A stretch of 64,000 bases of DNA from Comamonas endophytica (GTDB taxonomy: Bacteria; Pseudomonadota; Gammaproteobacteria; Burkholderiales; Burkholderiaceae_C): contig NZ_CP106882.1 in NCBI RefSeq assembly GCF_023634805.2, positions 1-64,000 on the forward strand. The letters are read 5' to 3'. Positions 26,239 through 35,483 of this stretch are shown piece by piece. The notes beneath the pieces were generated by a model. That model had not been told where the DNA came from. It searched no databases and saw nothing but the letters and a program-made list of their open reading frames with translations. Position numbers and translations under genes: made by a program. Numbering within the stretch: the stretch's first letter is position 1; the number at the start of each line of letters is the position of its first letter.

Positions 26239-27066
26239 GCACCGTCGTTCAGATGAGATCCTCTTCGGCTCCGGCGGCTGCGCAGGCCGCCGCCCCCCTG
26301 CTGAGCATCAGGAACGTGCGCATGGCCTTCGGCGGCATCGTTGCCGTGCAGGACGTGGGCTTCGACGTCATGCCCGGCACGGTGCACGCGCTGATCGGCC
26401 CCAACGGCGCCGGCAAGACGACGATGCTCAACTGCATCAGCCGCTTCTACACGCCGCAGCAGGGCTCGATGCGCCTGCGCACCGCCAACGGCGAGGTCGA
26501 GCTGCTGGACCGCAAGGCGCACCAGGTGGCGCGGCTGGGCATTGCCCGCACCTTCCAGAACCTGGAGCTGTTCGCCGAGCTGACGGTGTTCGACAACGTG
26601 CTGATCGCGCGCTCGATCGCCATGCGCGCGACGCTGGCCGAGGCGCTGCTGGGCCTGCCGCGCCAGCGCCGCGAAGAGCGCGCCGAACGCGAGCATGTGC
26701 AGCGGCTGCTCGAAGACCTGAATCTGCAGGCGCATGCCCATGCGGTGGTGCGCGACCTGCCCTACGGCACGCAAAAGCTCGTCGAGCTGGCGCGCGCGAT
26801 GGCGCTGGAGCCGCGGCTGATGCTGCTGGACGAGCCCGCCGCCGGCATGAACAACCGCGAGATCGACGCGCTGGGCGAGACGCTCAAGCGGCTGCAGGCC
26901 AGCGCCCGCGCCACGCTGCTGCTGATCGAGCACAGCATGCCGCTGGTGATGTCCATCTCGGACCGCATCACCGTCATGCACAACGGCGCCTTCCTGGCCC
27001 AGGGCACGCCCCGGGAAATCGAAACCCATCCCGCAGTGATCGAGGCCTATCTCGGAGGAGGCAAGA

Positions 27067-27083
<17 letters not shown>
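26235..27083 (+). CDS. ABC transporter ATP-binding protein, LivG family
   Basis: 282 residues. Walker A GPNGAGKTT, RTFQNLELFAELTVFDNV (Q-loop region of LivG), an unusual signature LPYGTQKLVELARAMA in place of LSGGQ as in LivG proteins, Walker B LMLLDEPAAGMN, and the switch His in LIEHSM. A 25-residue Ser/Ala-rich leader precedes the domain. It energises uptake together with LivF and overlaps the LivM stop. Confidence 0.93.
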
Positions 27084-27807
<724 letters not shown>

Positions 27808-27849
27808 GCCTAGCGTTTCTTTCGCATTCATAACCAAGGAGACAAAAGC

Positions 27850-29057
27850 ATGATTCAACGCAATTCCCGCCGCACTGTGCTCGCCGCCGCGGCCGCCGCC
27901 CTGATGGGCCTGCACCTGGGCGCGCAGGCCTTCGAGAACAAGGCCGAAGGCGTGCTGGCCAAGGAGATCGTGCTAGGCTCGTCGCAGCCGCTGTCGGGCA
28001 CGCTGGCCTACATGGGCAAGGCCGTGGACGAGGGCATGCGCACCTATTTCGACATGGTCAACGAGCAGGGCGGCGTCAACGGCCGCAAGCTCAAGCTGAT
28101 CACCTATGACGACGAGCTCAAGCCGGCGAAGTCGGTGGCCAACGCCAAGCTGCTGGTCGAGCGCGACAAGGTCTTCGCCATGGTCGGCAACATCGGCCAT
28201 GCGACCAACATCAGCGCCTACGAGTACAGCTCGACCAAGAAAGTGCCGACGATCGGCGCGATGAGCATTTCGGACCTCACCTCGAGCCCGCCGCGCGAGC
28301 TGCTCTACGTGCTGCCCTCGCCGCAGTCCACCGAAACCGCGGCCTATATCGACAACGCGGTCGAGGTGCTCAAGGCAAAGAAGGTCGCGATGCTCTACCA
28401 GAACGACGGCTGGGGCAAGCCGGCCTATGACATCGCCGTCAAGCGCCTGGAAAAGCACGGCATGAAGCTGGTCGAGGCCCAGACCTTCGAGCGTTTCGCC
28501 ACCGACCTGACCTCGCAGGTGTTCAAGCTCAAGCAGGCCGAGCCCGACGTGGTGATCGTCTACGCGCTGGGCCAGGAAGCGGTGCAGTTCTTCCGCAGCG
28601 CGGAAAGCTCGGCTGGAAGCCGACGGTGTTCGGCGCCGGCGGCCTCAACGACCCCAAGTTCATCGAGCTACTGGGCAAGACGCAATCGAAGCTGTACGTG
28701 GCGTCCTATTACGACGCGGTGGACGGAAGCAATCCGGCCATCCAGTCCTTCTTCACGCGCTACGCCAAGCTCTACCCCAAGTCGGCGCCGACCTCGATGG
28801 CGCTGATGGGCTACTCGGCCGCGGCCGTCACGGTGGAGGCGCTGAACCGCGCCGGCGCCGAGCCCAGCCGCGCCAAGGTCGTGGCCGCGCTCGACGGCAT
28901 GAAGGACTTCGACCAGAAGATCGGCCCGAAGATCACTTTCCAGCCCTTGAATGCCGGCCCCTACGCGCGCCGCGGCCAGACCGGCGTGGCGCTGATGGAG
29001 CTCAAGGAGCAGAAGTTCGTCTCCCTGGGCAACTACATCGACCCCGTGCAACGCTGA
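27850..29057 (+). pseudogene. Liv-type periplasmic substrate-binding protein, frameshifted
   Basis: A signal peptide (MIQRNSRRTVLAAAAAALMG through AQA) and LGSSQPLSGTLAYMGKAVDEGM mark the type I Leu/Ile/Val-binding fold; LYQNDGWGKPAYDIAVKRLEKHG is the second lobe. The frame breaks in AAA at 28604-28606; one more A gives RSAEKLGWKPTVFGAGGLND and continues to the stop at 29057 (403 codons, normal length). As the only receptor for this importer, a real truncation would disable the transport system. Both sides are well conserved, so a sequencing error is quite possible. GGAGAC precedes the ATG. Confidence 0.85.
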
Positions 29058-29066
29058 GGAACCGCC

Positions 29067-29939
29067 ATGAAAAACGAGCGCAAGCAACTTCGTGAACGCA
29101 TCCAGTCCGGCCCCACTTTCTGGATGGCTGGCGCCCAGGACGCGCTGTCCGCCCTGCTGGTCGACCAGTCGGACTTCGACGGCGTCTTCACCACCGGCTT
29201 CGGCATCTCCGCCTCGCTGCTGGGCCAGCCCGACATGGAGGTCTACACGCTGACCGAGAACCTCGGCGTCGTGAACCATATCGTCAACATCGTGAAGAAG
29301 CCGGTGTTCGCCGATGGCGATACGGGTTATGGCGGCGTGCTCAACGTCGCGCGCACGGTGCGCGAGTTCGAGAAGGCCGGCGTGGCGGCGATCTCCATCG
29401 AGGACCAGATCAGCCCCAAGCGCTGCCCGGCCGCCGCGGCAGTGACGCCGGTGGTGTCGATCCCCGACGCGGTGGCGCGCATCAAGGCCGCCGTGGATGC
29501 GCGCCAGGACCCGGACTTCCTGATCGTCGCGCGCACCGACGTGGCCGATCCCGAGGAAGCCATCGAGCGCGCGGCGCGCTTCGCCGAAGCCGGCGCCGAC
29601 CTGATCCAGCCGATTTCGCGCACCTTCAGGGGCTACGAGGACCTGGTGCGGCTGCGCGAGGCCTCGGGCCGGCGCCTGTCGCTGCAGCTGATGCAGGGCC
29701 TGTGGATGTCGCGCCTCACGCGCTCGCAGATCGAGGACGTCGCCGCCTTCGCCACCTACCCGGTGGTCACGCTGATGAGCACCGTGCATGCGCTGCAGAA
29801 GAACCTGGCGACGCTGGCGGCGCGGCGCACCGGCGATGTCGACGGCCTGCCCTGCGGGCAGACCAGCATGGCCGACTTCAAGCAGGTGATCGGCTGGAAG
29901 GCGCTGGAGGAACGCCAGGCGCAGTACGAGCTGGGGTGA
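29067..29939 (+). CDS. Isocitrate lyase/PEP mutase superfamily lyase
   Basis: 290 residues, PrpB/PEP-mutase type barrel. FWMAGAQDALSALLVDQSDFDGVF is the N-terminal strand-helix, VFADGDTGYGG carries the Mg-binding Asp residues, and SIEDQISPKRC has the active-site loop. In methylisocitrate and dimethylmalate lyases this loop reads KRCGH; here it is KRCP followed by an Ala-rich segment, so the gating loop differs while the Cys is kept. The family cleaves the C-C bond of 2-hydroxy dicarboxylates or decarboxylates oxaloacetate. It ends the operon 9 bp after the binding-protein gene and would split the malate-type acid made by the hydratase. Confidence 0.88.
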   Translation: MKNERKQLRERIQSGPTFWMAGAQDALSALLVDQSDFDGVFTTGFGISASLLGQPDMEVYTLTENLGVVNHIVNIVKKPVFADGDTGYGGVLNVARTVREFEKAGVAAISIEDQISPKRCPAAAAVTPVVSIPDAVARIKAAVDARQDPDFLIVARTDVADPEEAIERAARFAEAGADLIQPISRTFRGYEDLVRLREASGRRLSLQLMQGLWMSRLTRSQIEDVAAFATYPVVTLMSTVHALQKNLATLAARRTGDVDGLPCGQTSMADFKQVIGWKALEERQAQYELG

Positions 29940-30095
29940 GCGCGCCGGCCGCTTGCAGCCGGTGCCAGGGGCGGGCACTGGCTGCAAGGCGTGGCTGCGA
30001 TCCGGGACTGCAGCCGGCGTGCAGCATCTGCCTGGCCTGCGCCGCTTCTTGGACAGACATGGACAAGCGCTCGCGCAAACCAGAGAATGGGCGCC

Positions 30096-30550
30096 ATGAA
30101 TGAAGGCTTTCCCGACGAACGCGTGCTCTACCAGGCCGCATGCCACTGCGGCACCGTGCGCTTCGCGCTGCGGCTGAGCGACGGGCTGCGCAGCGCGCGC
30201 CGCTGCAACTGCTCCTATTGCCGCATGCGGGGGGCGGTGGCGGTCTCCGCCCACGTGGGCGACCTCGAGGTGCTGCAGGGCGCACAGGCCCTGACGCTCT
30301 ATCAGTTCAACACCCGCGAAGCCCGGCATTACTTCTGCTCGCGCTGCGGCATCTACACCTTCCACCAGCGCCGCTCCTCTCCCGACCAATACGGCATCAA
30401 CGTGGCGTGCATCGAGGGCATGAGCCCCTTGACTTTGCCGAGGTGCCGGTCAGTGACGGTGTCGTCCATCCCAGGGACAGCGCGGACGGCAAGGCCCGGA
30501 TTGCGGGCTGGCTGCGTTACGATGCCGATCCCGCGGAGGACGACGACTGA
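30096..30550 (+). pseudogene. GFA/CENP-V family zinc-binding protein, frameshifted near the C-terminus
   Basis: It begins MNEGFPDERVLYQAACHCGTVRFAL with the CHCG zinc pair, then RRCNCSYCRMRG (CxxC) and HYFCSRCGIYTFHQRR, the three Cys groups of the glutathione-dependent formaldehyde-activating enzyme fold. Adding one base in CCCCTT (30425-30430) joins it to DFAEVPVSDGVVHPRDSADGK and the stop at 30550. The catalytic core lies before the break, so even a truncated product might fold. The role is unknown; this fold covers many small detoxification or DNA-associated proteins. Confidence 0.75.
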
Positions 30551-30581
30551 GCATCCGATCGCGATGGCATGGGCGCCGCGC

Positions 30582-31211
30582 TCAATTCGACGAGGAGCCC
30601 GCCAGCTTCAACCCGAACCCGACGAAGATGCAGCCGGTCAGGCGGTCCAGTGCCTTCGCCGCACCCGGGCGGCGCAGCAATGCGCTCACCGGCGCGGTGG
30701 CGGCAATGAGCACGCCGAACCACAGCAGCGTCAGTGCCACGTGCAGGCAGGCCAGCAAAAAGGAATAGCCCGCCACGCCGGCGCCTGCCGGAATGAACTG
30801 GGGCAGGAAGGTGACGTAGAAAACGCCGACCTTGGGATTGAGTAGATTCGTCAGCAAACCGCGCCAGAAGGCGCCCGCCCGGGCGCGCGGCAGAGCATCC
30901 GCTGCGGCATTTTCCACCGTCGCACGCGCATTCAGCAGCAGCTTTGCCCCCAGCCAGATCAGATAGGCTGCCCCCATGATCTTGACCATGGCATAGGTGG
31001 TCTGCGAAGCATGCACCAGCGCCCCCAGCCCCAGGGAGGCCGCGGCGCCCCAGGCGAGGCAGCCCAGGGCAATGCCGGCCGATGCCAGCAATGCAGGCCG
31101 GCGCCCGTCGACCGCCATGGCGCGCAGCACCATGGCGGTATCCACGCCGGGCGTGAGCGTCAGGATCGATGCGGCCACCACGAAGGCCAGTAGGGAGGGA
31201 ACGTCAACCAT
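30582..31211 (-). CDS. LysE/RhtB-family amino acid exporter
   Basis: 209 residues with about six membrane helices. LTLTPGVDTAMVLRAMAVDGRR is the family N-terminal motif, WLGAKLLL lies in helix 3, and LLTNLLNPKVGVFYVTFLPQF is the hallmark loop. Exports amino acids or derivatives such as homoserine or threonine across the inner membrane. It is a single gene between the GFA-like gene (convergent) and the DUF1810 gene (divergent). Confidence 0.92.
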   Translation of the reverse strand: MVDVPSLLAFVVAASILTLTPGVDTAMVLRAMAVDGRRPALLASAGIALGCLAWGAAASLGLGALVHASQTTYAMVKIMGAAYLIWLGAKLLLNARATVENAAADALPRARAGAFWRGLLTNLLNPKVGVFYVTFLPQFIPAGAGVAGYSFLLACLHVALTLLWFGVLIAATAPVSALLRRPGAAKALDRLTGCIFVGFGLKLAGSSSN

Positions 31212-31361
31212 GAAAGAAGCTTCGAGCGGGCAAATGCGGACAAGGCCGGCAGCTTAGCCTGAATATCGCCTTGCCGGCGTGAACCGGACAACGGCTGCAG
31301 CCTTGAACAAAGCCGCTTCTGCCATCATCATCGCCATCTCTGCCGCACGAAGGAAAAGTCC

Positions 31362-31775
31362 ATGGCCCACGATTTCCAGCATTTCATCGAGGCGCAGGAA
31401 GGCGTCTTCGAAGCCGCCATGCAGGAGCTGCGCGCCGGGCAAAAGCGCACCCATTGGATGTGGTTCGTCTTCCCGCAGCTTTTGGGACTGGGGCACAGCG
31501 AAACCTCCAGGCGCTTCGGCATCGACGGCCTGGAAGAAGCCCGGCGCTATCTGCAGCATCCCGTGTTGGGACCGCGGCTGGAGCAGGCGGCACAGGCGGC
31601 GATGCAGAGCAATACGCCCCTGGCGCGGCTGTTCGGCACGGTCGATGCGCAGAAGTTCATCTCCAGCATGACGCTGTTCAGCCGCGCCAGCGCCCGGGAG
31701 GACTCCATCTTCGCGCAGATCCTCGAGCGCCTGCAGACCCGCGATGCGCGAACCGAACGCATGCTCGAGGGCTGA
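31362..31775 (+). CDS. DUF1810 family protein
   Basis: 137 residues matching DUF1810: FIEAQEGVFEAAMQELRAGQKRTHWMWFVFPQ is diagnostic, followed by LGHSETSRRFGIDGLEEARRYLQHPVLG and DAQKFISSMTLF. The family is small, cytosolic, and of unknown biochemical role. It overlaps no neighbour; the DUF4174 gene ends 12 bp away on the other strand. Confidence 0.9.
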   Translation: MAHDFQHFIEAQEGVFEAAMQELRAGQKRTHWMWFVFPQLLGLGHSETSRRFGIDGLEEARRYLQHPVLGPRLEQAAQAAMQSNTPLARLFGTVDAQKFISSMTLFSRASAREDSIFAQILERLQTRDARTERMLEG

Positions 31776-31787
31776 AAGCCCCAGGCA

Positions 31788-32225
31788 TTAGCGCTGGCGC
31801 ATCGGCATCCGGTCGATTTCGGCAAAAACTTCCTGAAGATCGATGGACGGGCCTTCGCGCAGCTTCACTCCGCCATCCTTGCCGACCAGAACGAAGCTCG
31901 ACGGCCCGCGCGCATCGAGCTGCAGCGCCTTCAGCAGCGCCGCAGTCTGTGCCTTCTCCAGGGGTTGGTCGTTGCGCCGGCCCTCCCCGGCTACTACCGT
32001 GTAGAGCACCATCTCGCGTTCGCGAAAGGCCTCGCGCGCAGCGGTCTCGCCCAGGGTGGCGCGCAGCCGGGCGAGCAGCGGGTCGCCCGGCTGCGCCACG
32101 ACCACGACCACCGGCCGCGTCTTCCAGCGCTCGGCTTCGAGCGGATTGCCCTGGGCGTAGGAGGCGCCGGCTGGTAATGCAAGAGCCAGCACGGCGGCGG
32201 TACGGGTGATGAAGTTGGGCTGCAT
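31788..32225 (-). CDS. DUF4174 domain-containing exported protein
   Basis: 145 residues. Signal peptide MQPNFITRTAAVLALALPAG through SYAQ. The body shows the DUF4174 thioredoxin-like pattern: RPVVVVVAQPGDPLLARLRATL, EREMVLYTVVAGEG and FVLVGKDGGVKLREGPSIDL, without a CxxC pair. It is presumably periplasmic with unknown function. ATG 32225 is chosen because the signal peptide starts there. Confidence 0.8.
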   Translation of the reverse strand: MQPNFITRTAAVLALALPAGASYAQGNPLEAERWKTRPVVVVVAQPGDPLLARLRATLGETAAREAFREREMVLYTVVAGEGRRNDQPLEKAQTAALLKALQLDARGPSSFVLVGKDGGVKLREGPSIDLQEVFAEIDRMPMRQR

Positions 32226-32339
32226 GGAACCAGTATTGCCGCTTGCGCACCCATGTCCACGAATCGCCCCGAGGACGGCAGGCCCATCCGGCACTGTGTC
32301 TTGGCCGACAATACCGCAAGGAAATCAAAGGGATCCGCA

Positions 32340-32831
32340 ATGAGCACCGAACCACAAGCCACCGACTGGACCGCCTGGAGCCGCGAGGCCGCCGAAAGCA
32401 TGGTGCGCAACAACGCGCAATGGCCGCGCGAGTATGGCCTGGACGCAGCGCCCGCCTGCACCTGGGATCTGGAAAGCGCAACCCTGACGTTCGAAGGCTC
32501 CCTCGGCCCGGTGGTCGCCACCGCCTGCCTGGTGGGCACCACCAGCGACAGCGAGGGCAGCTTCGTGTGGAGCTGGGCCAACGAAGCCATTCCGCGCCAG
32601 CACGGGCAGGCGCTGGAGGTGGTGCATGAATTCGGCCGCGAGCACCAGCTGGCGCTGCTCACAACCGCGCGCATTTCCGGCGGCCGCCCCGAAGCCATGG
32701 AGTGCCTGGGCATCGCGGCGCGGCTGCAGCGTGCCGTCGGCACCTTCATCGACCAGCAAGGCGATGTGACGCTGTATTTCACGCTGCTGCATCTGCGCGT
32801 TGAGCCAGTCCAGCGCGAACGGCTGCATTGA
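32340..32831 (+). CDS. DUF6882-like cytosolic protein
   Basis: 163 residues: WSREAAESMVRNNAQWPREYGL, then WDLESATLTFEGSLGPVVAT and SFVWSWANEAIP, which fit the DUF6882 pattern as I know it; I am not certain of the number. No signal peptide or membrane segment. AAGGGA lies 7 bases before ATG 32340. It is followed by an intrinsic terminator that separates it from another small gene of unknown role. Confidence 0.7.
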   Translation: MSTEPQATDWTAWSREAAESMVRNNAQWPREYGLDAAPACTWDLESATLTFEGSLGPVVATACLVGTTSDSEGSFVWSWANEAIPRQHGQALEVVHEFGREHQLALLTTARISGGRPEAMECLGIAARLQRAVGTFIDQQGDVTLYFTLLHLRVEPVQRERLH

Positions 32832-32869
32832 GCAGCGCTGGCGCGGCGATAATCGGGCAATGCAACACG

Positions 32870-32905
32870 GCCCGGTCCGGATATCTGGACCGGGCTTGAT
32901 TTTTT
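32870..32905 (+). terminator. Intrinsic terminator between two small genes
   Basis: GCCCGGTCC (32870-32878) and GGACCGGGC (32887-32895) form a perfect 9-bp stem with an 8-base loop, followed by TTGATTTTTT. The T-run ends only 10 bases before the next start codon (32916), so the hairpin lies inside that gene's leader and ribosome-binding region. Confidence 0.85.
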
Positions 32906-32915
32906 GGATGGAAAC

Positions 32916-33446
32916 ATGAGCAGCATCACCGAGGACCTTGGCTTCGTGGGCATCGACGACGAAGGCTACGCGCAGGCGGTGGCCGCGGCCAGAAGCTTCC
33001 GTTATGGCGACGACCAGTCGGGCTTTGCCTTCACCGGCAGGGCCACCCTGATGTTCCAGCGCGAAGCGCCCGAGTGGGAGCATGGCGCATTCAGCAGCAC
33101 GGCCATCATCACCTTCATCGACCCGATCCAGGGCGCACCGGATGCCGAAGACGCGCAGGACGAGGACTTTCTGGCGGCCGTCAGCGAGCGCGTGAGCTTC
33201 CTGCATGTACCCGCGCAATGCCGGGAGATGGAGGTCGACGACGTCTGGGGCATCGACTGCGAGTTCCTGATGTTCGCCATGCCGCATCCACATGACGAGG
33301 GCGCCAGCGCCTGGCTGCTGGTTCCCGGCCCGGACCACCGCGTGGTGTCGTCGCGGCATACGGTGCAGGACTACCAGATGGCGCAAATCCAGCGTGCGGC
33401 GCAGGAGCTGGGACTGGACGGCAGCGAAGAGCCCAAGCTGCAGTGA
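32916..33446 (+). CDS. Hypothetical protein, acidic, cytosolic
   Basis: 176 residues, MSSITEDLGFVGIDDEGYAQ onward, rich in Asp and Glu, without membrane segments. I do not recognise a family. It starts at ATG 32916 immediately behind an intrinsic terminator and with only a weak GGATGG upstream, so its transcription depends on read-through or on a promoter inside the terminator region. It ends 3 bp from the convergent RES-toxin stop. Confidence 0.7.
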   Translation: MSSITEDLGFVGIDDEGYAQAVAAARSFRYGDDQSGFAFTGRATLMFQREAPEWEHGAFSSTAIITFIDPIQGAPDAEDAQDEDFLAAVSERVSFLHVPAQCREMEVDDVWGIDCEFLMFAMPHPHDEGASAWLLVPGPDHRVVSSRHTVQDYQMAQIQRAAQELGLDGSEEPKLQ

Positions 33447-33449
33447 GCA

Positions 33450-33959
33450 CTATCTGCGGCCCGGCTTGGCAAGCATCTGCACCAGGCGGCCGTCATAGCG
33501 GAAGGGCCCGTGGTTGACGGCCCTCACCTTCGCCAGGTCGGGATGCGCGGGGTTGAGCAGAACATTGTTTTCCATGGGAACGATGACCGATGGCACCAGC
33601 AGCAGCAGGCCCGCCCTGGACTTGAGCCATTCGGTGCCGGCCTGGGCCGCGGCAAAACTGGTGGGCAGTGCGTTCCAGTCCTGCGGCAGCTCCATGCGGC
33701 CTGCCTTCTCGGCAACGTCGCGCGGCACTTCAAGCTCGACGAGGTACCGCGCGATCGGCAACCCGCCCTGGTTCATGTGCACCAGCGTCTCCAGGCACGC
33801 CAGCGCCACGCTGGTCGCGGCATAGACGGCAGGCACCCCTTTCTCGTTCCACCGGCCCCCGGTGGCCGCGCCACCGCCGCCGCTGAGGTCGGTGGGCTCC
33901 CAGGTACGCCCGCGGGTCGCTATGCGCCAATACGAGACGGTCCCCGGGGACTGCGTCAC
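33450..33959 (-). CDS. RES-domain toxin of a type II toxin-antitoxin system
   Basis: 169 residues from GTG 33959. The conserved RES positions are visible: Arg in SYWRIATRGR, Glu in ACLETLVH, and Ser in PSVIVPMENNVLLNPAHPD. RES toxins degrade NAD+, halting growth. The start overlaps the antitoxin stop by GTGA, the standard arrangement in which antitoxin is made first and the two are translationally coupled. Confidence 0.9.
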   Translation of the reverse strand: MTQSPGTVSYWRIATRGRTWEPTDLSGGGGAATGGRWNEKGVPAVYAATSVALACLETLVHMNQGGLPIARYLVELEVPRDVAEKAGRMELPQDWNALPTSFAAAQAGTEWLKSRAGLLLLVPSVIVPMENNVLLNPAHPDLAKVRAVNHGPFRYDGRLVQMLAKPGRR

Positions 33960-34522
33960 GCGTAGACCCCGGAAACCATCTTGTGCAGCAGGGATTCCAC
34001 CAGCCCGGCGCCGGTCGCAGTGTCCAGCAGCTCGACGGGCTTCTGCATGCCCAGCGCCGGATTCGGCTCCTCGATCCACTCCCCGAACCAGCGCGCGGCA
34101 TCGAAGCCCTGGCTGAGCTCGGGATCGCCATATTCATCCACCAGCCGCTCGGCCAGGCCGATCAGCCGCATGGCCTGGATGACGCGCTCGCTCTGGTCGA
34201 CTGGCAGGTTCTCCTGCGACTTGATCTTCCGGGCCACCGTCGAGGCCGGCAGATTCAGTGCCTTCTGCACCCGCGCCACGGGCATGTCCATGGCCTGCGC
34301 AACCACCTCGATGGCCGAGGCCGGCACGCCATCGCGCGCCAGGTCGATGCTCCTGAGCGGGCTCAATTCATAGAGATAGGTATAGAGCGTCGGCGCCTTG
34401 GCATCCACTGACGGCTCCAGGCCGCTGCCTTGGGTCAGCAGAACGGACCATCCAGGAACGGTGGTGCCGGTGCCGCCCTTGCCGCGCTTGGCACGGCCAT
34501 GCATGCCGGAAGTTGCTTTCAT
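33956..34522 (-). CDS. Xre/MbcA/ParS-type antitoxin
   Basis: 188 residues. A helix-turn-helix (MPVARVQKALNLPASTVARKIKSQ) is followed by the toxin-binding DUF2384 domain (RLVDEYGDPELSQGFDAARWFGEWI, LLDTATGAGLVESLLHKMVSGVYA). It neutralises the RES toxin and should repress its own promoter. GGAG lies 6 bases upstream of ATG 34522; an ATG 12 bases earlier uses that same GGAG as coding sequence and is less likely. Confidence 0.9.
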   Translation of the reverse strand: MKATSGMHGRAKRGKGGTGTTVPGWSVLLTQGSGLEPSVDAKAPTLYTYLYELSPLRSIDLARDGVPASAIEVVAQAMDMPVARVQKALNLPASTVARKIKSQENLPVDQSERVIQAMRLIGLAERLVDEYGDPELSQGFDAARWFGEWIEEPNPALGMQKPVELLDTATGAGLVESLLHKMVSGVYA

Positions 34523-34537
34523 ACTTTTCTCCATTTG

Positions 34538-34553
34538 AGAGAAATCATTCTCT
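34538..34553. promoter_or_regulatory. Palindrome upstream of the antitoxin gene
   Basis: AGAGAAATCATTCTCT: 6-bp arms around ATCA, 15 bp upstream of the antitoxin start. A plausible autoregulatory operator; no binding evidence. Confidence 0.45.
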
Positions 34554-34653
34554 TGAATGGTGAGTTTAAGCCATCATCCGCATTTTGCAAGAATGCGGGT
34601 TTTGCGGCGGATATGCGGGCTCTTGCGCGCGTGGCATCGGGACATCATGCAGC

Positions 34654-35379
34654 TCATGCGTTTCTGGCCAGTACCGAGACGATCGAATACCGGTTCTCCG
34701 GGTACAGCGTGCTGGTCACGATCACCACGGCGCGCGCCGCGTCGCGGTAATGCCTGAGCACTCGCAGCGCCGGCGTGCCGCGCGCCGCGCCGAGCGGCTG
34801 CGCCATGTCCTCGTCCACCGAACAGCACGACACCGTCTGCTCCACGCATTCGATGCGCCGGCCGAATTCGGTCTCTATGAGGTCGGCCAGCAGCTTGGCC
34901 GGCTGCTGCTCGGCCAGCGCGATCACCTGGCGGTAGTGGGGATCGATATAGGCATCGGTCCACCCCAGCGGCTTGGCTTTGCCGGCCACGCTGCGCAGCA
35001 TCGACAGGCGGCACCAGCGCGAGCCGGGCTGGCACTGCAGCGCCTTGGCGGCAGCGGTGTCCAGAACCACATCCGCAGAATCGAGCATGGTGCGCTGCGC
35101 CGTGCTGGCCAGCGTGACCAGGTTGTCGAACGACAGCGACTGCGTGAACGTGGCGACCCCTCCGGGCAGCGCCTCGACCATCGTGCCGCGGTTGCGCCGG
35201 CGCGAGATCAGGCCGCGCGCCTGAAGCTGCTGCAAGGCCATGCGCACCGTGTTGCGGCTGGTCCGATAGGACGCCATCAGCGCCAGTTCGGTCGGCAGCA
35301 ACGAGCCGACCGGCCGCTCCCCGGCCCGGATCTGCTGGATCAGCTCTTCGGCGATCTGTTGATACATGGCAACGGCCAT
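34654..35379 (-). CDS. GntR-family transcriptional regulator, HutC (UTRA) subfamily
   Basis: 241 residues. Winged helix at 5-75: YQQIAEELIQQIRAGERPVGSLLPTE, YRTSRNTVRMALQQLQARGLI. A UTRA ligand domain follows with RYSIVSVLARNA at the end, typical of HutC relatives. Divergent from a Bug receptor and D-tartrate dehydratase-like gene with 104 bp between starts, where a perfect palindrome lies; it probably represses those genes until tartrate or a relative binds. Confidence 0.9.
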   Translation of the reverse strand: MAVAMYQQIAEELIQQIRAGERPVGSLLPTELALMASYRTSRNTVRMALQQLQARGLISRRRNRGTMVEALPGGVATFTQSLSFDNLVTLASTAQRTMLDSADVVLDTAAAKALQCQPGSRWCRLSMLRSVAGKAKPLGWTDAYIDPHYRQVIALAEQQPAKLLADLIETEFGRRIECVEQTVSCCSVDEDMAQPLGAARGTPALRVLRHYRDAARAVVIVTSTLYPENRYSIVSVLARNA

Positions 35380-35419
35380 CGGTTTTCCTCCCCTCGTATG
35401 TACGGCATATGTTCATCGG

Positions 35420-35435
35420 ATATGTCCCTACATAT
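35420..35435. promoter_or_regulatory. Candidate GntR/HutC operator
   Basis: ATATGTCCCTACATAT is a perfect palindrome with 6-bp arms and a 4-base centre, located between the divergent regulator and Bug genes. Related half-sites (CATATG at 35406-35411) lie upstream. Confidence 0.5.
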
Positions 35436-35483
35436 CAAACATTGGGACAAATATAGCATCCGTCATCATCACCAAGGAATGCC

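Noticed and set aside
28560..28640. Programmed ribosomal frameshift in the Liv-binding protein gene
   Set aside because: A single missing A in an AAA run with no slippery heptamer or downstream structure, and similar losses in other genes, fit a plain deletion or sequencing error better.
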